Source: Aphrocallistes beatrix (lineage: Eukaryota > Porifera > Hexactinellida > Sceptrulophora > Aphrocallistidae). Taken from it: a DNA stretch of 64,000 nucleotides. Positions 56,184 to 64,000 of the stretch are shown here, one piece after another; positions within the stretch are counted from its first letter, which is position 1, and every line of letters starts with the position of its first letter. The notes beneath the pieces are model-generated. The model made no database searches, was not told where the DNA came from, and saw only the letters and a program-made list of their open reading frames with translations. The stretch lies in contig OY725492.1 of NCBI GenBank assembly GCA_963281255.1, positions 806,001-870,000 on the forward strand. The letters are read 5' to 3'. A program made the translations under genes and the position numbers.

Positions 56184-56719
56184 TACAAGCGCGCTTCGCT
56201 TGCTTGCGCTGCGCGGCTGGCGGACACTTTGTGTCCGCGGGAGGCTCCCTTCGGTCGCCTGGAGATGACATTGGTTAATTATAAGGGAGATATCATCTCT
56301 AAATATGTCCATCTTAGTTTTAAAATCGATTTCACTCGAAAAGTCACCAAATTTGTCAATTTTTAAAATTTTGAGGAGTAATGATGACGTCATAGCAAAG
56401 TGATGAGTCATCATTTTCTGATGATAGTTGTCTCATATGTGAGGTATGTTAGTGTACAGATTCTATTAAAATCTCAGCCTTCTATCTCCTATAATGGCTG
56501 AGTTATGCCCGAATAATTGTGTTGCTTAACTTTTAAAAATGTGACAATGACGTCATAATTCCATGAGTCGTCATTTTGCTCTGAGCTCAGAACTTACTGG
56601 AGCCATAGCCAAAAGACCCCCACATGCCAAAAATCAGCTTTCTGCGCCTGGCAGTTTCTTCAATCAATTCGTTACAGAGATATATATATATATAAACAAT
56701 AATCGAGTTTTAATAGTAA
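56184..56719 (+). mobile_element. Family X element with terminal motif
   Basis: Module 56184-56264, full body, CTTCAATCAATTCGTTACA, AT run, then GAGTTTTAATAGTAAGGAT. The terminal motif is doubled at 56735-56757. Confidence 0.7.
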
Positions 56720-56876
56720 GGATAAATATACAATAATCGAGTTTTAATAGTAAGGATTAATATTTTAAAGCTACAACCTATGTTTAATATTTAAATTTAT
56801 GATAGTTTATAGCAATAAAAAGGGTTATTGCATATTTTACACCTCTACATATACACAAATTCTGCATTACTCTTAC

Positions 56877-57176
56877 TTGCTTCGTGCGTGCGTTCACAAT
56901 TTGGAAAACTAAATTCACTCAATCCTGCTCTGTTTCCAACGCGAATCAATACACAGTAATAAACATTTGGTAGAAGTCCAGTCAGAATTACAGACATCGT
57001 GTTAATACTTAGATTCAGAACTCTTTCAGTTGTATCCAAAACAGTTCCATTATATTTAACTTGGTAACTTGTTAAAACTCCATTCTGATCGATCAATTCA
57101 GGAGCATTCCATTCTGCCTGTAACGCAGTGCTGTTTAAAGGAAATACTGTGATGTTAACTGGAGGAGTTGAAGGAA
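56877..57176 (-). CDS. FN3 exon, U4 slot B
   Basis: Complete domain exon: V-F-P-L-N-S-T-A-L, Y-N-G-T-V-L-D (sequon N-G-T), V-L-I-R-V-G-N-R-A-G, S-F-P-N-C-E-R-T. Four sequons kept. Confidence 0.92.
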
Positions 57177-57778
57177 CTAGAAATAGATGTATGTAGGTGA
57201 ATATTGTTTATTAATGCACTCTAAATAATAGTATGGTTAGAAAGTACAATTAAATTAAAGCATGTGTTTTTGTATCAATGTTTGGTCCCTTTATCCATTC
57301 ATTTATTATTTTTAGTAAAATAATTAAATAATTATGACTCGTTCATAGAGCAACCCTACATTTTAAAATTTTTAAACGAAATAGCATTTACTATCTACGT
57401 GAGTTCTAGATCACAACTACATGTTTCCACTAATTATAACCAAACTGAAATATAATAATAACTCATATCAGATAACTAAAGTAACTACGTATGTATGTGT
57501 AGTTCTAAGTGATAAAAACGATCTTCCTTCGAACTAGAATCTGGATCAGCTTCTTTCGAAATACTTAGTACGAGAGAAAACTAAATTTTTTATAATATTT
57601 CCTCTCTGAAATTAAATTAGAGGTATAGTTTCAATTATAAAATTGTACATTGTCATCTATCATAAAGGATCGGCGAATTAATTAAGTAGACAAATTATCA
57701 AACCTTTCAGTATCCTTAAAAACTAGGATTTTAATTGAAATCTACGTTTCCACATTTGATGAGAGCAAATTTATTGTT
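57177..57778 (-). other. B-H intron of U4, conserved part
   Basis: Aligns with 716-1393 of U0 almost end to end (GTTCTAGATCACAACTACAT, AATCTGGATCAGCTTCTTT). No gene seen. Confidence 0.6.
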
Positions 57779-57955
57779 AACAAGCCTGCTTAGTTTGCTT
57801 GCGCTGCGCGGCTGGCCGACACTTTGTGTCCATCCTTGGGCGCCTAGGCTCTCATTGATGAATTATATGCTAGATAACTTCTCTAAATACGTCTGTCTTA
57901 CTGTTATAATCGATAACACACGAAAAATCACTAAATTTGTCAATTTGCATTTTAT
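57779..57955 (+). mobile_element. Family X fragment
   Basis: Module 57779-57850 with a shortened palindrome, then CTAAATACGTCTGTCTTACT and AATCGATAAC, breaking off near 57950. Confidence 0.6.
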
Positions 57956-58030
57956 AAAAAATAAAAATAAAAACCATAATATTTGAACCCTGGATAGGTG
58001 TGTATACATATAATTATGGCTAAATCTTAC

Positions 58031-58330
58031 TTGTTTCGTGAGTGCGTGCACAATTTGGAGAACTAAATTCACTCAATCCTGCTCCGTTTTCAACACGAAT
58101 CATTACACAATAATAAACATTTGGTAGAAGTCCAGTCAGAATTACAGACATCGTGTTAATAGGTAGATTCAAAGATCTTTCAGTTGTATCCAACACTGAT
58201 CCAATATATCTAACTTGGTAACTTGTTAAAACTCCATTTTGATTTATCAATTCAGGAGCATTCCATTCTGCCTGTATTGCAGTGCTGTTTAAAGAATATA
58301 TTGTGAAGTTAACTGGAGGAGTTGAAGGAA
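58031..58330 (-). CDS. FN3 exon, U4 slot H
   Basis: Complete domain exon: V-N-F-T-I-Y-S-L-N, E-L-I-N-Q-N-G, R-Y-I-G-S-V-L-D (residue-43 sequon lost), S-L-N-L-P-I (residue-55 sequon lost), M-I-R-V-E-N-G-A-G-L, T-H-E-T. Best match for the H part of the U3 chimera. Confidence 0.92.
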
Positions 58331-58805
58331 CTAGAAAAAGATATATGTATGTGAATACAACACTCTTATTTTTTATATATTAATACTAATAGTATAGAAT
58401 CATTAACATAGAATATTTCATCAATAATGAGTTTAATATGTGCTCTTTTCATCTGTGGTATAATGGTATTTTAATTAAATATGAAATCAGATGAAACTAA
58501 CTTAGTCATATTTTAACAACGAATAAGTCAAATGGGGCGATGTCGGATTGAGTTAGGATATATGAGCTACTTAATACACGGTTGTGTATGTCACCGAATG
58601 CACCAAATAAAAACACCAGTTTATGATTTGTCCTGAAATTTTGCCTCTTACAGCAGCAAACATAACTTTGTTTGCGTTTGCGTATTCGAGGATGTTCATT
58701 TCATTGGAATTAATTTCACAGCTCTTTGGTCAGCGGTTAAGTAGTTTAGGCGCCAATAACAGGTGACTTTAAAATTGCTTCAATGAAATCAGCGCCCTTG
58801 AATGT
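58331..58805 (-). other. H-K intron of U4, first part
   Basis: Paralogous to 26313-26720 of U2, including TAATACACGGTTGTGTATGTC and GGCGCCAATAACAGGTGAC-type wording. No gene seen. Confidence 0.6.
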
Positions 58806-59180
58806 CTTATATATTAAAAAGCAATTTTTTTGTGTTTTGTTTGTTAGTTTGTGCAGAGTTGATTGAAGAATTAGGAGGTGCTAAAAATGTGAAATTTGGA
58901 GCACAGGTAAATAAAAACGAGTCTACGATTAAGTTCGTAGATCTAAGCGAAATCTTCACACCTCGCCGAGTTAGGTGATAAATTGTGCTGACCAATGAAA
59001 TTCGTTTCTACAATCGAAGACACTATTTTTGATTGCAATTCATTGGTTTAAGCGAGAACCAATCAATTATCTCAGGTTTTTATAATGCGATTTATACGAT
59101 TATCTTTCATATAAAATTATAAATGATTAAATACAGCTATTTTGAATCTATTATTTGATCATTAACTGTAGAATGCCCGG
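58806..59180 (+). mobile_element. Family Y-like head with single foldback arm
   Basis: TTATATATTAAAAAGCAATT, GTTGATTGAAGAATTAGG, then text matching one arm of the foldback at 17920-19035. The second arm is missing. Confidence 0.55.
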
Positions 59181-59686
59181 CATTTATATGGCTTCACTTG
59201 CATGGAAAAATGGTTGGGAGACCATAAACTCAATTTTCTTCTCCAGTTCTGAATTCATGATTAATTAAAACCCGGCAATGACATGAGGACACATCCTACC
59301 ATTTTCTCACGTCGAATAAAACTTTCGAACAATGTTCATCTTTCGTTTAAATCTTGCCATTCCATGAAATGGCATTACAACGGAGAAATGTACCTTTGGC
59401 GTCAATCCATGCATACTATAGAAAAGAATTGGCTGGAAAATAGAATAGAAAGCCCAGAATTACCGCACTTAAAGGTTCTACAATAAACCCAAAATTGCTG
59501 AGATATTAATATATAAATAAAAATGTCATTCGACAGACCGATAGTGCAGCTCCAGGAAGTGAAGTGATATATACAAGGGCATCACCCCACAGGAGCAGCA
59601 CTAAAAAGCGATATCTTCAAAAACATTCAATCTGTTATGTTTTAAACTTTTGATATGCCTAAATATTTCACACACATAAACTATAC

Positions 59687-59986
59687 CTGCTTCTTGAGTG
59701 CGAGCACAATTCGGAGGACTAAATTCACTCAATCCTGCCCCGTTTTCAACTCGAATTATTACACAGTAATAAACATTTGGTAGAAGTCCAGTCAGAATTA
59801 CAGACATCGTGTTAATACTTAGATTCAAAGATCTTTCAGTTGTATCCAACACTGATCCATTATATCTAACTTGGTAACTTGTTAAAACTCCATTTTGATC
59901 TATCAATTCAGGAGCATTCCATTCTGCCTGTATCGCAGTGCTGTTTAAGGAATATACTGTGATGTTAACTGGAGGAGTTGAAGGAA
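59687..59986 (-). CDS. FN3 exon, U4 slot K
   Basis: Complete domain exon: V-N-I-T-V-Y-S-L-N, N-G-S-V-L-D-T-T-E-R-S-L, I-I-R-V-E-N-G-A-G-L, F-S-P-P-N-C. Four sequons intact. Donor G|GTATAG. Its right flank (TGTAAGGAGAATGTAATTC) is shared with U3-K. Confidence 0.92.
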
Positions 59987-60141
59987 CTACAAAGAGATGT
60001 ATGTAAGGAGAATGTAATTCATTGTAACTACTTGTAGCATTTCGAAAAATTTTGATGGTTTTTGATACTTCAATGCTTTAATTAAATGTTCATCGCTAAT
60101 TATATATCAAATTATCGATTTTGATTGCCTTATCATAGAAA

Positions 60142-60613
60142 ACGAGCGTGCTTCGCTTGGTTGCGCTGCACAGCTGACGGACACTTTGTGTCCGTCAGAG
60201 GAGCCCTTTCGCCGCCTAGGTATACTTTGATTAATTATAAGGTAGAGAACATCTCTAAATATGTCTGTCTTACTGTTTTAATCGATATTATCGATATGAA
60301 AATCAAAAAATTTTCGATTTTTGATACGTAATGATGACGTCATAACAGAGTCATGAGTCTTCTTTTTTTGATGAGAGTTATATCATATATGAGGTATATT
60401 AAAATACATCTTATATATTAAAACGCTAGGATTTTTTGATTTTTTAGTCGAAAAACGAAATTTCGAATTATAAAAAGGTGACAATGACGTGATAATTCCA
60501 TGATGAGTCGACATTTTCGTCTGAGATCAGAACTTAGTGGAGGCATAGCAAAATGACTCCCACATGCCAAAAATCAGCTTCCGGGAACTGGTTTCTTCAA
60601 ACAATTCGTTACA
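60142..60613 (+). mobile_element. Family X element with small nested Y-head fragment
   Basis: Module 60142-60220, body, then a 40-bp Y head piece (CTTATATATTAAAACGCTAG at 60405), then the rest of X to CAATTCGTTACA at 60613. Same location as the X copy at 44501 in U3. Confidence 0.65.
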
Positions 60614-60649
60614 AATATAGACATTGTAATAGAATGTGTATATCAATAT

Positions 60650-61471
60650 AAAAATGACGACTCATCACTGTCATGGCGTTATTATAAGTTGTCTAAAATT
60701 GACAAATTTCGTGATTTTGGGGTATAATCGATTTTAACAGTAAGACAGATGTTTTTAGAGATGTTTCTACCTTATAAATACTCCATATAAGCCTAGGCGG
60801 AAACAAAGCGTCTGCCAGCCGTGCAAGAATTTAAAATCAATATTTGGATACTGATGAAAAGTTGGAATTTTCCCATTGAAAATGGTTTGGAAATCAAATT
60901 TGTAAATAAAACTTTTTAAAATCGTGAAATAAGCGCATTAAAAGGTTAGTAAATAACCTAAACCGATGTGAACAAATATTAGAAAGGTGTTGTGTGATAA
61001 AATGATATAATGCTTTTTTGATTTTTGCCAAATTTTGCAACTTAAAAAGTGGGATAAAAGTGTCAGTGAATTGAATAAAATACATAATTCCCCATCCGTT
61101 GGTTCAAATGCTTCAAAGAAGTCAATCTATATGATATTTGATACGTAGAATGGAATAGAATGCTTAGTTTTGCCCTAAATTTGCATATAACTGAAATACA
61201 TCCAAGGGAACTACAAAAATAAATTAAAAATGCAGTATTCTAAACCAGTGTTTAAAATCAAGTGCAGTAACCACAATACTCATAATATCAAATCAAAATT
61301 AAAATTACCAATCAAAGGCTAATCCTCTATGGAATATTGCAGGCAAATCGAAAATATATAATATTCATTACTCTCTTATATACAGATTTGGATCACTATT
61401 TATTGATTGACCCAAGGATTTTAAGGATTTTTGAATATTCATAGTATATATTTATTCTGCATAAATCTTAC
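60650..61471 (-). other. K-L intron of U4, conserved part
   Basis: Starts with an X-derived piece (TCATGGCGTTATTATAAG to GCCGTGCAAG) and continues as sequence nearly identical to 46545-47192 of U3. No gene seen. Confidence 0.6.
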
Positions 61472-61771
61472 CTGCTTCGTGAGTGCGTGTACAATTTGGA
61501 GAACTAAATTCACTCAATCCTGCTCCATTTTCAACCCGAATTATTATACAGTAATAAACATTTGGTAGAAGTCCAGTCAGAACTACAGACATTGTGTTGA
61601 TACTTAAATTCAAAGATCTTTCAGTTGTATCCAACTCTGATCCATTATATCTAACTTGGTAACTTGTTAAAACTCCATTTTGATCTATCAATTCAGGAGC
61701 ATTCCATTCTGCCTGTATCGCAGTGCTGTTTAAAGAATATACTGTCAAGTTAACTGGAGGAGCTGAAGGAA
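61472..61771 (-). CDS. FN3 exon, U4 slot L
   Basis: Complete domain exon, the only one starting P-S-A-P-P. V-N-L-T-V-Y-S-L-N, N-G-S-E-L-D-T-T-E-R-S-L, S-V-V-L-T-G, Y-Y-C-I-I-I-R-V. Four sequons kept. Donor G|GTAAGA. Confidence 0.92.
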
Positions 61772-62417
61772 CTACAAATATAAGCATGTTGGTGAATGTT
61801 ACATACTAATTCGGTTTTTGAGATAGTACTATTAATACTCAAGAATCATTAACAAAATAATATTTCATCAATCATGGGTATAATTTGAGTTATTTTTATT
61901 TGAGGTATAATGGAGCGAAACCCACTTTTTTTAGCAAAGAAAAGTGGATATATAACATACTTAATATATGGCAGTGTCTGTCACGGATATACCAGTTTAT
62001 AATTTTTATCCATGAGCAAATTTCTCCTGAAAAAAGAAATGGTTGAAGCATCATGCTCGATTGGAAACGTAGTTAGCATTTGACATGACCATCTACTTTT
62101 GAATACAATTAGTGCTAGATTGGTCTAAATGTTTGAATAAAGAAATGAAACAAGTGAAGTTAGACATTAGCAAGTCTCTCTTATCAAGATATCATCAGGA
62201 AATTTAAATATTCACCTGAAAAATTATAACAACAGAGTTATCGAAATGGTGAAATGTACCTATCCATACTTTTAAAAAAATGGTATGCAGAAAAGCAAAG
62301 AAAGCCGTAGTTGACTCACATAAAAGAGTATATTATCTAGAAAATTCCAGGGGTAATAATATAAACGTAGATAGAAAGCAATATTTACAAAGAAATCTCA
62401 TTATGCTCAAATCTTAC
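61772..62417 (-). other. L-M intron of U4 (uninterrupted form)
   Basis: 646 bp paralogous to 47493-48126 along its length, without insertions. No gene seen. Confidence 0.65.
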
Positions 62418-62717
62418 TTGCTTCTTGAGTGCGTAAACAATTTGGAGGACTAAATTCACTGAATCCTGCTCCGTTTTCAACACGAATCATTACACAGTAA
62501 TACACATGTGGTAGAAGTCCAGTCAGAATTACAGACATCGTGTTAATACTTAGATTCAAAAATCTTTCTGTCGTATCCAGCACCGATCCATTATATTTAA
62601 CTTGGTAACTTGTTAAAACTCCATTTTGATCTATCAATTCAGGAGCATTCCATTCTGCCTGTATCGCAGTGCTGTTTATGGAATATACAGAGATGTTAAC
62701 TGGAGGAGTTGAAGGAA
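62418..62717 (-). CDS. FN3 exon, U4 slot M (most upstream in transcript)
   Basis: Complete domain exon: V-N-I-S-V-Y-S-I-N, N-G-S-V-L-D-T-T-E-R-F-L, L-P-H-V-Y-Y (N71 to H), F-S-P-P-N-C-L-R-T. Its preceding exon, expected to be a slot G of the next unit, lies right of the window. Confidence 0.92.
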
Positions 62718-62753
62718 CTAGAAATAGATGTATATAGGTGTATATAATATTTT

Positions 62754-62810
62754 ACAAGCCCGCTTTGCATGCTTGCGCTGCCCGCCTTGCGGACACTGCG
62801 TATCTATAAT
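62754..62810. repeat. Truncated GC module at the slot M site
   Basis: CAAGCCCGCTTTGCATGCTT to GGACACTGCGTATC, then ATAATAAGGTAAATATAATA leads into a second module. U3 has the same structure with a deletion inside (48473-48500). Confidence 0.65.
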
Positions 62811-62826
62811 AAGGTAAATATAATAT

Positions 62827-63556
62827 ACAAGCGCGCTTCGCTTGCTTGCGCTGTGCGGTTTGTGGATACTTTATCTCAGCAGAGTTGCCCAATGGGCGCC
62901 TGGAGTTACTCAATTTAGCGTATTGTGGGAATATGTCTACTTTATATAAATATTGTAAACAAAAATGATTTCTCATATAGACCCGTACATACGTATACAA
63001 TTCTAAATTTACACCCCTGAAAACCCCATGTCAACCGTTGGAAACTAGTCTCTAGCGAAATTTTGTAATTTGTTTACTTTATGTATATAACGTAAACAAA
63101 AGTAAACAAATAATTTATCATATAGATCTGAAAATACGATATTCGAAGTCTACACCCCTAAAACCCCATGTCAACCTTTGGAAGCTAGTCTCTAACATAT
63201 TTTTAAAAATTCGTCAAATAGTGTGAAAATATGTATATAACCTTTTTTATTGCTATACACTATAATAAAATTAAGATATCTAATATAAGTTGTGGCTTTG
63301 AAATATTAATAACAATGACAATCTATTATAGTGTCAATGGTCTCAATTGTGAGAGTGAAGTCATATATACTGTATAGAAAAGGTGTGAAAAATTGTTTTC
63401 CATTTTTTTGCAGGGTGTGAAAATTTCGCTTAGATCTTCGAACTTAATCGTAGTCATATCATTTGACACCTACATGCCAATTTTAATTTCTCTACGATTT
63501 GCCAATCCTTCAATCAATTCGGACAAACAAACGAATCCTAGCGTTTTAATATATAG
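62827..63556 (-). mobile_element. Family Y element, complete copy
   Basis: Module 62827-62905, body with GTTGGAAACTAGTCTCTAGC, GCTTAGATCTTCGAACTTAA, CACCTACATGCCAATTTTAA, CAATCAATTCGGACAAACAA and terminal CCTAGCGTTTTAATATATAG. About 730 bp, no coding frame. Best reference copy for Y in the window. Confidence 0.7.
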
Positions 63557-63559
63557 GAT

Positions 63560-64000
63560 TACAAGCGCTCTTCACGTGCTTGCGCTGCGCGGCTTGCAGA
63601 CACTGCGTATCCGCAGAGTCGCGCTGCGGGAGCCTGAGATATATTAAAGAAACGTTTGAGTATTATATAATTCTCTACTGAGAAATCATTTATCTACGGT
63701 GAATCTGAAATCAGAACTAGGGAAGAAAATTAGGTCCATGATAAAAAGAATTCGAAATTTACCGAAAAACCAATGTTAAAGGTTGAATGCTGGTTTCTAG
63801 CATATTTTTTTAACAAATACTTTATCATATAAATACCACAATATGATATTTGAAATCTACACCACTAAACCCTATGTCAACTGCTGCAACGTAGTCTCCA
63901 GCATATTTTTGGAGTTTGTTTACTTTATGTATATATTGTAACAAAAGTAAACAAATATTTATCATACGATATTCGGGATCCACAACCCAAATACCCCATG
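63560..64000. repeat. GC module and Y-type body, runs off the window
   Basis: Module 63560-63638 and body nearly identical to 49064-49510, continuing past the right edge. No FN3 exon is present between 62717 and 64000. Confidence 0.65.

Larger units (their letters stand above)
1..62717 (-). other. Giant FN3-repeat gene, internal portion
   Basis: Thirty-three exons on the minus strand each encode one fibronectin III domain. Seen: each begins after an intron ending TAG with TT or TC (second and third bases of a Val/Ile codon), continues P-S-T-P-P, has Trp at about residue 23, D-Q-N-G at 30-33, a tyrosine-corner L-L-P-N-x-Y-Y at 68-74, Cys at 75 and 94, and ends E-A plus one base before a GT donor. 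All introns are therefore phase 1, so any exon can be skipped without a frameshift. Sequons occur near residues 8, 15, 43 and 55. FN3 domains are extracellular beta-sandwich spacers in adhesion molecules, receptors and matrix proteins; the Cys pair would suit an extracellular setting. No signal peptide, membrane segment, kinase or phosphatase exon lies in the window, so the family member cannot be named. That the exons belong to one transcript is inferred from phase, strand and uniformity. Confidence 0.85.

Noticed and set aside
416-62717. Reading each FN3 open frame as a separate small gene
   Set aside because: Each ends at a clear GT donor and starts at an AG acceptor with matching phase; they are exons. 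Apparent starts at I-D-Q-N-G are TTG codons inside the domain.

Overview
This is a eukaryotic, almost certainly animal, window: AT-rich DNA with GT-AG introns, a minus-strand gene built from secreted or cell-surface type fibronectin III (FN3) domains, and dense small transposons (Tc1/mariner, hAT, MULE, foldback and Helitron-like types). No bacterial signals are present. The species cannot be fixed from sequence alone; an invertebrate fits the transposon load and the FN3 style, but this is inference.

The backbone is one gene, or a stretch of one, read right to left across the whole window. It contributes 33 exons (32 complete, one cut by the left edge). Every complete exon is exactly 300 bp, has phase 1 boundaries on both sides, is open throughout and encodes one 100-residue FN3 domain. 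Neither end of the gene is inside the window. Together the exons encode about 3,270 residues of nearly uniform FN3 rod with up to four N-glycosylation sequons and one Cys pair per domain.

The exons are not a simple tandem. By diagnostic residues and flanking intron sequence they fall into seven slots that recur in the same order, a higher-order repeat: in plus coordinates G-A-B-H-K-L-M (transcribed M-L-K-H-B-A-G). Units: U0 1-7964 (G off the left edge), U1 12499-19413, U2 20567-37858, U3 39326-48426, U4 50699-62717. U3 has six exons because its B and H are fused into one chimeric 300-bp exon (42519-42818). In U2 the H slot is filled by a copy of K.

Introns keep paralogous sequence from unit to unit, broken by unit-specific insertions. 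The paralogous introns act as natural empty sites and confirm several insertions with TA duplications. Notable insertions: a 2.4-kb foldback element with G-run/C-run inverted ends (31466-33897), a broken Tc1 copy (44866-46156), a rearranged FLYWCH/MULE relic (8799-9830), two mariner relics, several long palindromic MITEs, two adjacent hAT-like elements (21445-22450), and over twenty copies of a GC-rich hairpin module ending two related Helitron-like families, called X and Y here. Simple and satellite repeats occur at 2803-3225, 27351-27406 and 29022-29285. No tRNA, rRNA, CRISPR or operon was found.
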